Origin: Clostridium sp.
GTDB lineage: Bacteria; Bacillota; Clostridia; TANB77; CAG-508
Assembly (NCBI GenBank): GCA_018371855.1
Contig: JAHAKD010000004.1
Location: 150,176 to 214,175, forward strand
DNA length: 64,000 nt
Reading direction: 5' to 3'
Both the position numbers and the translations under genes were made by a program. Numbering within the stretch: the stretch's first letter is position 1; each line of letters begins with the position of its first letter. Under the pieces are notes generated by a model. It made no database searches. It was given only the letters and a program-made list of their open reading frames with translations, and was not told the origin of the DNA. Below are positions 51,871-60,923 of this stretch, piece after piece.

Positions 51871-53733
51871 ATGAGTGAAATCGAAAATATAAACTTACCA
51901 GGGGATTTAAAAAAACTTGATATAAAAGAAAAAGAAAGGCTATCAGCAGAAATAAGAAAAGAAATACTAAATGTCGTATCCAATAATGGTGGACATTTAG
52001 CCTCGAATTTAGGTGTTGTAGAACTTACAATAGCACTGCATTCGGTGTTTAATACACCTAAAGATAAAATAGTTTGGGATGTAGGGCATCAGACATATGT
52101 TCATAAAATTCTTACCGGTAGAAAAGATAAATTGACTTCTTTAAGAAAAAAGAATGGAATAGCTGGTTTCCCAAAAAGGGAAGAGTCAGAATATGATACA
52201 TTTAATACTGGACATAGTAGTACATCTATTTCTGCAGCCATAGGAATGGCAAGAGCAAGAGATATAAAAAAAGAGAATTATCAAATTGTTGCAGTTATAG
52301 GAGATGGTGCTTTAACAGGGGGAATGGCATTAGAAGCATTAAATGATGGGGGAAGTTCCAAAACCAATTTTATAATTATCTTAAATGATAATGAAATGAG
52401 TATTTCTAAAAATGTTGGAGGAATATCTAATTTCTTAAGTAAAATAAGAAGCAAGAGATTTTATAAAAAATCAAATAATATGATAAAAAAAGGTGTTTCA
52501 AAAATTCCTTGGATTGGTAATAAAATAATAAAACTAGTACAAGATTTAAAATATAGTATTAAAAAGATTTTTATATCTAATATGTTTTTCGAAGATATGG
52601 GATATACATATTTAGGACCAGTTGATGGACATAATATAGAAAAATTAGAAAATATTTTAAAAATTGCTAAAAATATTGATGGACCTAAGCTAATTCATGT
52701 TATTACTAAAAAAGGAAAGGGATATGAACCAGCAGAAAAAAATCCGAATAAATTTCATTCAACAGGACCATTTAGTTTAGAAACAGGGGAAGCTAAAAAA
52801 ACTAAGACAAAAGATTACTCAAAAGTTTTTGGTGATAAATTGGTAAGCATGGCAGAAAAAAATAAAAAGATTGTAGCTATAACAGCATCTATGAAAGATG
52901 GAACAGGCTTAAAAGAGTTTGCAGAAAAATTTAAAGATAGATTTTTTGATGTTGGAATAGCAGAAGGTCATGCAATAGGTATGGCAGCAGGTATGGCAAC
53001 AAATGAAATTATTCCAGTTGTCCCAATATATGCATCGTTTTATCAACGCGGATATGATCAAGTTATACATGATGTGTGTATGCAAAATTTGCATGTAGTT
53101 TTGTGTTCAGATAGAGCTGGAATTGTAGGTGCAGATGGCGAGACACATCAAGGAATTTTAGATTTATCTTTTTTTAATATAGTACCAAATTTGGTTATTA
53201 TGGCGCCAAAAAACTTTAAAGAATTAGAATGCATGTTAGAGTTTGCTATAGACTATATTGGACCAATTTATATAAGATATCCACGTGGTGGAGAAGAAAG
53301 TACAAAGATAGATAAGGAAGAAAAAATTGAACTAGGTAAAGCTGAAAAATTATCAGAAGGAAATGATTATACTATAGTTGCGATAGGCAAGATGGTTCAA
53401 AGGGCATACGAAATTTCAAATATCCTAAAAAAAGAAGGGATAGGAATTAAAGTAATAAATGCAAGATTTTTAAAACCTTTTGACGAAGAAAATATTGTTA
53501 GATGGATAGGAAATTCGAAAGTTATAACAATTGAAGACAATATTATAAAGGGCGGATTAGGAAGTACTGTATTAGAGACACTAAAGAAATACCATAAAAC
53601 GAATGAATTAAAAATGCTGGGATATCCAGATGAGTTTATAAAACAAGGTACAGTAGATGAAATAGAAAGGGATTATAAATTAGATGTAGAAAGTATTTTA
53701 GATATGATTAGAAAATGGAGTAATTATGAATAA
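51871..53733 (+). CDS. dxs: 1-deoxy-D-xylulose-5-phosphate synthase
   Basis: Dxs makes DXP from pyruvate and glyceraldehyde-3-phosphate with thiamine diphosphate, the first step of the MEP isoprenoid pathway. The 620-residue protein has HQTYVHKILTGR, the ThDP motif GDGALTGGMALEALNDGG near residue 148 and its ILNDNEMSIS end, and the C-terminal transketolase domain with RYPRGGEE near residue 470. AGGAG precedes ATG 51871. It overlaps the S4 gene by 8 bases. The dxr and ispG genes are not in this window. Confidence 0.95.
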   Translation: MSEIENINLPGDLKKLDIKEKERLSAEIRKEILNVVSNNGGHLASNLGVVELTIALHSVFNTPKDKIVWDVGHQTYVHKILTGRKDKLTSLRKKNGIAGFPKREESEYDTFNTGHSSTSISAAIGMARARDIKKENYQIVAVIGDGALTGGMALEALNDGGSSKTNFIIILNDNEMSISKNVGGISNFLSKIRSKRFYKKSNNMIKKGVSKIPWIGNKIIKLVQDLKYSIKKIFISNMFFEDMGYTYLGPVDGHNIEKLENILKIAKNIDGPKLIHVITKKGKGYEPAEKNPNKFHSTGPFSLETGEAKKTKTKDYSKVFGDKLVSMAEKNKKIVAITASMKDGTGLKEFAEKFKDRFFDVGIAEGHAIGMAAGMATNEIIPVVPIYASFYQRGYDQVIHDVCMQNLHVVLCSDRAGIVGADGETHQGILDLSFFNIVPNLVIMAPKNFKELECMLEFAIDYIGPIYIRYPRGGEESTKIDKEEKIELGKAEKLSEGNDYTIVAIGKMVQRAYEISNILKKEGIGIKVINARFLKPFDEENIVRWIGNSKVITIEDNIIKGGLGSTVLETLKKYHKTNELKMLGYPDEFIKQGTVDEIERDYKLDVESILDMIRKWSNYE

Positions 53734-54526
53734 AAAAGAATTATTAGAGGGGCATAATAAAGAAGAACAAATACTTATTTCAAAAATGATAGATAAGATG
53801 GAAGAAGCAAAGCAAAAAAACAAAATAACTAATACAGATTTCTTAGATGGATATCAAATAAGAATATGTACAGAAATTTTAAATAAAGCTAAATTTAATA
53901 AGTATATTTTCTTTGGTGGATATGAGGAAGCAGAAAGAAAAATTATAGTATTTTATCCAGATAAGTTTAAATTTATTATAGAAGACAAAAAATATATAAA
54001 TAGCTTATGTGCAGTAAGAATAAGCTTACCTAATGAGCTATATGGTGAATATACGCATAAAAATTATTTAGGCATGATAATGAAATTAGGAGTTGTACGA
54101 GAAAAGGTTGGAGATATTTTGGTTAAAGAAAGTGGAGCAGATGTAATAGTAATGCCAGAGATCGTTAAATATTTATTGACTAATTTAAGTGAGTTGACAA
54201 GGTTAAGAAAAGCAGACATAAAAGAGATACAAATTAATGAATTAGAAAAAGTAGAAATAAAAACAAAAGAGTATAATATCATTGTTTCTGCATTAAGACT
54301 AGATAATATAATAGCTGAACTTGCTAAAACTTCTAGAATGCAAGCAAAGGAGCTAATAAACCAAGAGAGAGTATTTGTAAATTTTAAAAACGAAATAAAA
54401 CAAACCAAGCTACTAAATGAAGGTGATTTAGTATCAATTAGAGGCAAAGGAAGATTTAAAATTAGCGAAATTATAGGGAATACTCAGAAGGGTAGATATA
54501 TATTAAAAATAGAAAAATATGTATAA
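53726..54526 (+). CDS. S4-domain RNA-binding protein, YlmH-like
   Basis: The 266-residue protein has an N-terminal YlmH-type region with FLDGYQIRICTEILNK and YIFFGGYEEAERKI, and a C-terminal S4 domain (LRLDNIIAELAKTSRMQAKELINQERVFVNF) with GDLVSIRGKGRF. YlmH of Bacillus subtilis lies by divIVA and has been linked to ribosome-associated quality control. Here it overlaps dxs by 8 bases, where tlyA is common. A terminator follows at 54544. Confidence 0.85.
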   Translation: MNKKELLEGHNKEEQILISKMIDKMEEAKQKNKITNTDFLDGYQIRICTEILNKAKFNKYIFFGGYEEAERKIIVFYPDKFKFIIEDKKYINSLCAVRISLPNELYGEYTHKNYLGMIMKLGVVREKVGDILVKESGADVIVMPEIVKYLLTNLSELTRLRKADIKEIQINELEKVEIKTKEYNIIVSALRLDNIIAELAKTSRMQAKELINQERVFVNFKNEIKQTKLLNEGDLVSIRGKGRFKISEIIGNTQKGRYILKIEKYV

Positions 54527-54543
54527 AATGTAAAGAATTGAGA

Positions 54544-54570
54544 AAGAATACTTGAAAAGTATTCTTTTTT
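54544..54570 (+). terminator. Terminator of the dxs-S4 operon
   Basis: AAGAATACTT and AAGTATTCTT pair across a short GAA loop, followed by T residues. Confidence 0.85.
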
Positions 54571-54648
54571 GTTATAGAATGACTATGATCAATGAGTAGG
54601 TCAAATTTTTATATGCCTATAAGGCAAAAAAGAAATGGAGGAATTATA

Positions 54649-55662
54649 ATGTCAATTAAAGTAGGTTTTAACGGATTTGGAAGAATTGGAAAATTAGCAT
54701 TCCAAGCAGCTTTAGAGAAAGGTGATGAAGTAGATATTGTTGCTATAAACGATCCTTTTATAACAGCAGACTACATGGCATATATGGTAAAATATGACAC
54801 AATGCATGGAAGATTTAATGGAACAATTGAATCAAAAGAAAATGTTTTAGTAGTAAATGGAAAAGAAATAAAAGTATATAATGAAATGGATCCTCACAAT
54901 ATACCATGGGGAGAATTAGGAGTAGAATATGTATTCGAATGTTCAGGAGTATTTACAACAATGGAAAAAGCACAAGCACACTTAGATGCAGGAGCTAAAA
55001 AAGTTGTTATAAGTGCACCTTCAAAAGATGCTCCAATGTTTGTTATGGGTGTTAACAACGAAACATATGATCCAAGTATGAATATTGTTTCTAACGCATC
55101 TTGTACAACAAACTGTTTAGCACCACTTGCTAAAGTTATAAATGATAATTTCGGAATTAAAGATGGTTTAATGTCAACAGTTCACGCTACAACAGCAACA
55201 CAAAAAACAGTTGATGGAGCTTCTAAAAAAGATTGGAGAGGTGGACGTGCTGCTGCTGGAAATATTATTCCATCATCAACAGGTGCTGCAAAAGCAGTTG
55301 GAAAAGTTATCCCATCATTAAATGGAAAATTAACAGGTATGTCTTTCAGAGTTCCAACATTAGATGTTTCTGTAGTAGATTTAACATGTAACTTAGAAAA
55401 ACCAGCATCATATGAAGAAATATGTGCTGCAGTTAAAAAAGCTTCAGAAAATGAATTAAAAGGAATTCTAGAATATACAGACGAACCAGTAGTATCTTCA
55501 GATTTCTTAGGAGATTCACATACATCTATATTTGATGCAGCTGCTGGTATCCAATTAACAGATACATTTGTAAAATTAGTTGCATGGTATGATAATGAAT
55601 GGGGATATTCTCATAAATTAGTAGATTTAGCTTGCTATATGTCAACAAAAGACAATATGTAA
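54649..55662 (+). CDS. gap: Glyceraldehyde-3-phosphate dehydrogenase
   Basis: GAPDH oxidises glyceraldehyde-3-phosphate to 1,3-bisphosphoglycerate, using NAD. The protein has 337 residues: GFNGFGRIGKLAFQ at the N-terminus, the catalytic Cys in SNASCTTNCLAPLAK near residue 152, and WYDNEWGYSHKLVDL near 315. I chose ATG 54649 because GGAGG lies 8 bases upstream; an earlier ATG at 54592 is not well placed. It opens the glycolytic run gap-pgk-tpiA-gpmI. Confidence 0.97.
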   Translation: MSIKVGFNGFGRIGKLAFQAALEKGDEVDIVAINDPFITADYMAYMVKYDTMHGRFNGTIESKENVLVVNGKEIKVYNEMDPHNIPWGELGVEYVFECSGVFTTMEKAQAHLDAGAKKVVISAPSKDAPMFVMGVNNETYDPSMNIVSNASCTTNCLAPLAKVINDNFGIKDGLMSTVHATTATQKTVDGASKKDWRGGRAAAGNIIPSSTGAAKAVGKVIPSLNGKLTGMSFRVPTLDVSVVDLTCNLEKPASYEEICAAVKKASENELKGILEYTDEPVVSSDFLGDSHTSIFDAAAGIQLTDTFVKLVAWYDNEWGYSHKLVDLACYMSTKDNM

Positions 55663-55674
55663 TTAATTAAGATT

Positions 55675-55708
55675 TTTTAGAGGTTGCTTTTTAAAGTAAC
55701 CTCTAAAA
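55675..55708. terminator. Stem-loop after gap
   Basis: TTTTAGAGGTTGCTTT pairs with AAAGTAACCTCTAAAA around a few bases, with one mismatch. There is no T-run on the plus strand; it may be an intercistronic stabiliser between gap and pgk rather than a true terminator. Confidence 0.5.
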
Positions 55709-55737
55709 GTCTAATATATTATGGGCAAGATAATGTA

Positions 55738-55790
55738 ATTGTAAAGGTTACATATGTGCCTAAAAAAGACATATATGCAACCTTTACAAT
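55738..55790. repeat. Long stem-loop in the gap-pgk intergenic region
   Basis: ATTGTAAAGGTT at 55738-55749 is perfectly complementary to AACCTTTACAAT at 55779-55790. After one mismatch the inner ACATATGTG region continues pairing for about eight more bases. About 20 paired bases around a loop of roughly 12 is much more than a usual terminator. No T-run follows. It may control pgk expression or mRNA decay. Confidence 0.7.
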
Positions 55791-55836
55791 TAATCCACTA
55801 TCCAAATCTTTGATTTCGCTTGGTGTGATATATGCG
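55791..55836 (+). repeat. CCACT/TTTGATTT stem-loop repeat, copy 1
   Basis: The segment runs AATCCACTATCC, then AAATCTTTGATTTCGC, then TTGGTGTGATATATGCG. The same order of blocks occurs at 55842-55886 and 57132-57180. In copies 2 and 3 the ends of the block can pair to form a stem; copy 1 is the most degenerate. Confidence 0.55.
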
Positions 55837-55841
55837 TAAGC

Positions 55842-55886
55842 TAATCCACTTATAAAAGCTTTGATTTGGTAAAGCGGAATATATGC
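55842..55886 (+). repeat. CCACT/TTTGATTT stem-loop repeat, copy 2
   Basis: The segment TAATCCACTT, then AAAGCTTTGATTTGG, then TAAAGCGGAATATATGC lies about 51 bases after copy 1 and matches it along its length. It ends 48 bases before the pgk start. Confidence 0.55.
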
Positions 55887-55933
55887 ATGTGCTTGTCATA
55901 AAAGTTTTATTAAATAAAAGGAGTGAATTTTTT

Positions 55934-57118
55934 ATGAGTAAAAAAACAGTTAGAGATATTGACTTAAAAGAAAAAAAAGTAATCGAAAGATGTGATTTTA
56001 ATGTACCATTATTAGAAGATGGAACAATAAGAGATAACACAAGAATTGTTGCAGCATTACCAACAATTAAATATTTATTAGAACAAAATTGTGCAGTAAT
56101 CTTATGTTCTCATTTAGGAAGACCAAAGGGACAAGTTGTTCCAGAAATGTCTTTAGCACCAGTTGCAAAAGAATTATCAAAATTATTAGGACAAGAAGTA
56201 AAACTTGCAAAAGACGTAGTTGGTGAAGATGCTCAAAAATTAGCTAAAGAATTAAAACCAGGTGAAGTAATGTTACTAGAAAATGTAAGATTTGAACCAG
56301 GTGAAGAAAAGAATGATGCAGAATTAGCTAAGAAATTTGCGAGTTTGGCAGAAGTATTTGTAAATGATGCATTTGGTACAGCTCACAGAGCACATGCTTC
56401 AACAGCAGGAATAGCTGATTATTTACCAGCAGTAAGCGGATTCTTAATCGAAAAAGAATTAAAATTCTTAGGAGATGCAATAAACAATCCAAAAAGACCA
56501 TTTGTAGCTATTTTAGGAGGAAAGAAAGTTTCTGATAAAATAGGTGTAATTGACAGTTTATTAGAAAAAGTAGATACATTAATGATAGGTGGAGCAATGG
56601 CATACACATTCTTCAGATCAATGGGATATACAGTAGGAAATTCTATTTGTGAAGAAGATAAATTAGATTTAGCACAAAACTTATTAAAGAAAGCAGAAGA
56701 AAAAGGTGTTAAATTTATGCTTCCAGTAGATACAAAAGTAGGAAAAGAATTTAAAGAAGATACAGAAAGTAAAATAGTAAGTTATAAAGAAATTCCAGAC
56801 GGATGGGAAGGATTTGATATTGGTACAGAAACAATAAAAATGTACACAGACGAATTAAAAAATGCAGCAACAGTATTATGGAATGGACCAGTAGGTTTAT
56901 TTGAATTTGATCAATTTGCTGTAGGAACAAATGCTATAGCTAATACTTTAGCAGAAATCGATGCCGTTACAGTAATTGGTGGTGGAGATTCAGCTGCAGC
57001 TATAAAGAAAGCTGGTCTTTCTGATAAAATGACACATATTTCTACAGGTGGAGGAGCTTCACTAGAATTTATAGAAGGAAAGAAATTACCAGGAATAGAA
57101 TGCTTAATGGATAAATAA
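55934..57118 (+). CDS. pgk: Phosphoglycerate kinase
   Basis: Pgk transfers phosphate from 1,3-bisphosphoglycerate to ADP. The 394-residue protein has CDFNVPLLEDGTIRDNTRI, SHLGRPKG near residue 60, ENVRFEPGEEKN, GGKKVSDKIGV near 195 and the C-terminal GGGDSAAAIKKAG with HISTGGGASLEFIEG. I chose ATG 55934 because AGGAGTG precedes it; the frame's earlier ATG at 55883 lies within the intergenic region. Confidence 0.97.
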   Translation: MSKKTVRDIDLKEKKVIERCDFNVPLLEDGTIRDNTRIVAALPTIKYLLEQNCAVILCSHLGRPKGQVVPEMSLAPVAKELSKLLGQEVKLAKDVVGEDAQKLAKELKPGEVMLLENVRFEPGEEKNDAELAKKFASLAEVFVNDAFGTAHRAHASTAGIADYLPAVSGFLIEKELKFLGDAINNPKRPFVAILGGKKVSDKIGVIDSLLEKVDTLMIGGAMAYTFFRSMGYTVGNSICEEDKLDLAQNLLKKAEEKGVKFMLPVDTKVGKEFKEDTESKIVSYKEIPDGWEGFDIGTETIKMYTDELKNAATVLWNGPVGLFEFDQFAVGTNAIANTLAEIDAVTVIGGGDSAAAIKKAGLSDKMTHISTGGGASLEFIEGKKLPGIECLMDK

Positions 57119-57131
57119 AGTCACCGTCGAA

Positions 57132-57180
57132 ATTAAGCCACTTCCAAAATTTTTGATTTGGTGAAGTGGGCTATATTTGG
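57132..57180 (+). repeat. CCACT/TTTGATTT stem-loop repeat, copy 3
   Basis: The segment AAGCCACTTCC, then AAAATTTTTGATTTGG, then TGAAGTGGGCTATATTTG repeats the block order of copies 1 and 2, but lies after pgk instead of before. CCACTT pairs with AAGTGG, and the flanking GCC... GGCGAAGCC bases extend the folding. The three copies frame the pgk gene. Confidence 0.6.
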
Positions 57181-57269
57181 CGAAGCCAACTTCCACTGCA
57201 CATTGCTGGAGGATTGTTAGCGAAAATAACGACTTTAGACTTTAATGTTCGATATGGAGAGTAGTATAC

Positions 57270-57851
57270 ATGGAGCTATTAGATGTAGTAGATGAAGAGA
57301 ATAATTTAACAGGAAAGAAAGAAGATAAAGATATAATTCATCAAAAAGGACTATGGCATAGGGAAATAGCAATTTTAATTGAGAATGAAAAGGGAGAATA
57401 TTTGATTCAAAAGAGATCTGCAACAAAAAAGCAAGCACCAAATAAATGGTGCTTGACCGCAGGTCATGTAAAGGCAGGAGAAGAATATATAAAAGCTGCA
57501 ATACGAGAAGCAGAAGAAGAAATTGGAATTGATATATGTGAAAATGATTTAATAGATCTAGGAATGTTTAAACAACCTTTTCAAAGCGAGAAAACAACAA
57601 ATAATAACTTTACAAAATACTATTATTATGCGACAAAGAATAAAATAGAGGATTATACAATACAATTAGAAGAGCTAAGTGAAATAAAATATATATCTTT
57701 TGTAGAATTAGAAAATATTGTTAAATATAAAAATGAAGATTTTGCATTTTCAAGAAGACTTGCCATGATGAAGGTTTTAGAATCATTAAAAAATATAGAT
57801 AAGATGAATTATATAAAAGAGAGGAGAGAAAATTTATGCGTAGAAAAGTAA
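57270..57851 (+). CDS. NUDIX hydrolase of the isopentenyl-diphosphate-isomerase-like type
   Basis: The 193-residue protein opens MELLDVVDEENNLTGKKEDKDIIHQKGLWHREIAILIENEKG, like IDI-type Nudix enzymes, and has the Nudix box AGHVKAGEEYIKAAIREAEEEIGI near residue 67. Clostridial proteins of this type are annotated as NUDIX hydrolases of unknown substrate. It overlaps the tpiA start by 16 bases, so it is translationally linked to glycolysis genes. GGAGAG precedes ATG 57270. It might remove a damaged glycolytic metabolite, but this is inference. Confidence 0.82.
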   Translation: MELLDVVDEENNLTGKKEDKDIIHQKGLWHREIAILIENEKGEYLIQKRSATKKQAPNKWCLTAGHVKAGEEYIKAAIREAEEEIGIDICENDLIDLGMFKQPFQSEKTTNNNFTKYYYYATKNKIEDYTIQLEELSEIKYISFVELENIVKYKNEDFAFSRRLAMMKVLESLKNIDKMNYIKERRENLCVEK

Positions 57852-58588
57852 TTGCTGGTAACTGGAAAATGAATATGCTTCCAAATGAAGCAATATCATG
57901 TGTAGACGAATTAGCAAAATTAGTAAAAGATACAGAAAACGAAGTTATTTTATGTGTTCCATATACAGATTTATTTTATGCATTATTAACTGCACAAAAT
58001 ACAAATATAAAAATAGGAGCACAAAATATGCACTTCGAAGAAAACGGAGCATATACAGGTGAAGTTTCTGGACCAATGCTTAAATCAATTGGTGTAGAAT
58101 ATGTTATTATAGGACATTCAGAAAGAAGACAATATTTTGCAGAAACAGACGAAACTGTAAATAAAAAAGTAAAAGCAGCACATAAATATGGATTAAAACC
58201 AATAGTATGTGTTGGGGAAACTTTAGAGCAAAAAGAAGCTGGAGAAACAACTAATGTAATAACAACACAAACAAGATTAGCATTAGAAGGACTTTCTAAA
58301 GAACAAGTAGAAGGAACAATAATAGCATATGAACCAATTTGGGCTATAGGAACAGGAAAAACAGCAACATCAGAAGATGCTAACAACTCTATAAAAGAAA
58401 TTAGAAAAGAGATAGCAAAAAATTATGGACAAGAAGTAGCAGATAGAGTTATAATACAATATGGCGGAAGCGTTAAGTCAGAAAACGCAAAAGAACTATT
58501 TACAACATCAGATATTGATGGTGGACTAGTTGGTGGAGCAAGTCTAAAAGCTGACGAATTCGCTAAAATAGTAAATTTTGATAAGTAA
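57836..58588 (+). CDS. tpiA: Triose-phosphate isomerase
   Basis: TpiA interconverts dihydroxyacetone phosphate and glyceraldehyde-3-phosphate. The 250-residue protein has the catalytic Lys in AGNWKMNM, the His in VIIGHSERRQYFAE near residue 96, the Glu in AYEPIWAIGTGKTAT near 167, and QYGGSVKSENAKEL near 210. ATG 57836 follows GGAGAG and overlaps the NUDIX gene. gpmI follows by 15 bases. Confidence 0.97.
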   Translation: MRRKVIAGNWKMNMLPNEAISCVDELAKLVKDTENEVILCVPYTDLFYALLTAQNTNIKIGAQNMHFEENGAYTGEVSGPMLKSIGVEYVIIGHSERRQYFAETDETVNKKVKAAHKYGLKPIVCVGETLEQKEAGETTNVITTQTRLALEGLSKEQVEGTIIAYEPIWAIGTGKTATSEDANNSIKEIRKEIAKNYGQEVADRVIIQYGGSVKSENAKELFTTSDIDGGLVGGASLKADEFAKIVNFDK

Positions 58589-58603
58589 GGATGGTAACAA
58601 AGT

Positions 58604-60136
58604 ATGAAAGATAAGCTAACAATGCTAATGATATTAGATGGATTTGGCGAAAACGGTAATAAAAACGGAAATGCTGTTGAACTTGCAAATACACCTAATA
58701 TAGATAGACTAATGAAAATATGGCCAACAACAGATATTCATGCGAGTGAACTAAGTGTAGGACTTCCAGAGGGACAAATGGGAAATTCTGAAGTAGGTCA
58801 CACAAATATTGGTGCTGGTAGAATAGTTTATCAAGAATTAACTAAAATTACTAAATCAATAGAAGATGGCGATTTTTTCGCAATTCCAGAACTAGTAGAA
58901 GCAATAGAAAATTGTAAGAAAAACAATTCAAAATTGCATATACTAGGACTTCTTTCAGATGGTGGAGTTCATAGCCATATTCGTCATTTATTTGCAATTT
59001 TAGAATTAGCAAAAAGAAAGGACTTCGAAAATGTATATGTACACTGTTTTACAGATGGTAGGGATACAGCTCCAACATCTGGAGAAAGTTATATTGCACA
59101 ATTAGAAGAAAAAATGAAAGAAAAAGGTGTAGGAAAAATTGCTACTATTTCTGGTAGATTCTATGCTATGGATAGAGACAAAAGATGGAATAGAATTCAA
59201 AAAGCATATGATGCAATGGTAAATGGAAATGGTATAAAAGCAACAAGTGCAATAGCTGCAGTAGAAAGTTCATATCAAAAAGAAGTTTTTGATGAATTTA
59301 TAGAACCAACAGTTATTTGCAATGGAGATAGACCTGTTGCAACAATAGGAGATAATGATTCTGTTATATTCTTTAACTTTAGACCAGATAGAGCAAGAGA
59401 AATAACAAGAACATTAGTAGATCCAGATTTTAATGAATTCGAAACAAAGAAAATGAATTTAGATTATGTTTGTTTTACACAATATGATGAAACAATGCCA
59501 AATGTAAAAGTTGCATTTAAACCAAAAAGATTAGTAAATACATTTGGAGAATATGTAAGCAAACAAGGTTTAAATCAACTAAGAATTGCAGAAACAGAAA
59601 AATATGCACATGTTACATTTTTCTTTAATGGTGGAGAAGAAAAACAATATCCAGGAGAAGATAGAATATTAGTTCCTTCACCAAAAGTAGAAACATATGA
59701 TATGAAACCAGAAATGAGTGCAATAGAAGTTACAGACAAAGTTGTTGATGCGATAAACTCTAAAAAATATGATACAATCATTTTAAATTATGCAAATCCA
59801 GATATGGTAGGACACACAGGAAACCTAGATGCTGCTATAAAAGCAATAGAAACAATAGATACTTGTGTAAAAAAAGTAGTTGATGCAGTAGAAGCACAAA
59901 ATGGAGTAGTAATAATTACTGCAGATCATGGTAATGCAGAACAAATGATAGATTATAAAACTGGTGAGCCACATACTGCTCATACAACAAACTTAGTTCC
60001 ATTAATCTTAGTTGGAATGAAAGATGTAAAATTAAAAGAAGGAAAGCTTGCAGATTTAGCACCGACAATGTTAGAAATCATGGGACTAGAGAAGCCAGCT
60101 GAAATGACTGGAGAAAGTTTAATTGTAAAAGAATAA
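58604..60136 (+). CDS. gpmI: 2,3-bisphosphoglycerate-independent phosphoglycerate mutase
   Basis: GpmI interconverts 3- and 2-phosphoglycerate with a phosphoserine intermediate and two Mn ions. The 510-residue protein has MLMILDGFGENG, the catalytic Ser in PEGQMGNSEVGHTNIGAGR near residue 62, FTDGRDTAPTSG near 150, FNFRPDRAREITR near 258 and ITADHGNAEQM near 445 with metal ligands. GGATGG precedes ATG 58604. It is the last glycolytic gene of the run. Confidence 0.97.
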   Translation: MKDKLTMLMILDGFGENGNKNGNAVELANTPNIDRLMKIWPTTDIHASELSVGLPEGQMGNSEVGHTNIGAGRIVYQELTKITKSIEDGDFFAIPELVEAIENCKKNNSKLHILGLLSDGGVHSHIRHLFAILELAKRKDFENVYVHCFTDGRDTAPTSGESYIAQLEEKMKEKGVGKIATISGRFYAMDRDKRWNRIQKAYDAMVNGNGIKATSAIAAVESSYQKEVFDEFIEPTVICNGDRPVATIGDNDSVIFFNFRPDRAREITRTLVDPDFNEFETKKMNLDYVCFTQYDETMPNVKVAFKPKRLVNTFGEYVSKQGLNQLRIAETEKYAHVTFFFNGGEEKQYPGEDRILVPSPKVETYDMKPEMSAIEVTDKVVDAINSKKYDTIILNYANPDMVGHTGNLDAAIKAIETIDTCVKKVVDAVEAQNGVVIITADHGNAEQMIDYKTGEPHTAHTTNLVPLILVGMKDVKLKEGKLADLAPTMLEIMGLEKPAEMTGESLIVKE

Positions 60137-60164
60137 AATATGAAAACTTATGGGGGGAAATACA

Positions 60165-60899
60165 GTGTCAACTTCGGCCAGGATGAAAGAACTATATAAA
60201 GAAATACAACATAGTCTATTTGACATGATACCAGAAAAATGGAATAAGATATTTTTATATGCATCAGTAATAGATGGAAGAAATAGCTTAGAAACTGGAG
60301 AAATGTACTTTTATTATATTCCAAAGGGAATATTAAAAAGAGAGCCTGTTAATGTATATGAAGTACCAAATAAGTTTAACTTAGAAGAAAATTCATACTT
60401 TAAGATGGCTGACGATTTGTATGGAATTATAAAAAAGTTAAGAAAAGAATATATAGCAATAAATGGAGTTTTATGGACCAATATTGTAATTTCCATAGCT
60501 GATTATACTTTTAAAGTAGAATATGGCTTTGAAAACTTGGCAACTTCCCCATATAGTAATTATGATAGGCATTTAGTTTTTAGATATAAATATTTAAAAA
60601 CAGGATTAAATGCTTATAGTAAAAGAGAAAAACAAATGGTTTTAGATTATATAGATAAAGAAGAAAATTCTAATAGAAAGGTAGATATATATGAAGAATC
60701 TTTATATGCAACACCTAATAAGAATTTAGTTAATTTCGAAAAAGATGCGCCAACAAAATCTAGAAAAGAAGAAAGAATGGAAGAGCTTTACGAACTAGAA
60801 AAGGAAAGCGAATTTTGGCCACATGACAAAAAATATATAATTGTAGAAAGTAAACCAAAAAGCAAAAATCAAATTATAAATACCAAAAAAAGATACTAA
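60165..60899 (+). CDS. YezG/DUF600-like protein
   Basis: The protein of about 244 residues has the YezG-type arrangement: MKELYKEIQHSLFDMIPEKWNKIFLYASVIDG, then a beta-rich core, MYFYYIP, and ADDLYGIIKKLRKEYIAINGVLWTNIVISI. YezG-like proteins are immunity partners of LXG/YeeF-family toxins, and no toxin is in the window. I prefer GTG 60165, with GGGGGG 7 bases upstream. An internal ATG at 60183 is possible. A charged C-terminal extension of about 80 residues is not typical. It lies 28 bases after gpmI. Confidence 0.6.
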   Translation: MSTSARMKELYKEIQHSLFDMIPEKWNKIFLYASVIDGRNSLETGEMYFYYIPKGILKREPVNVYEVPNKFNLEENSYFKMADDLYGIIKKLRKEYIAINGVLWTNIVISIADYTFKVEYGFENLATSPYSNYDRHLVFRYKYLKTGLNAYSKREKQMVLDYIDKEENSNRKVDIYEESLYATPNKNLVNFEKDAPTKSRKEERMEELYELEKESEFWPHDKKYIIVESKPKSKNQIINTKKRY

Positions 60900-60923
60900 T
60901 AAAAGGTGAAAGGAGAAATAGAA

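Noticed and set aside
55791..55886. A CRISPR array
   Set aside because: Only two adjacent repeats with degenerate sequence, no spacers of uniform length, and no cas genes in the window.
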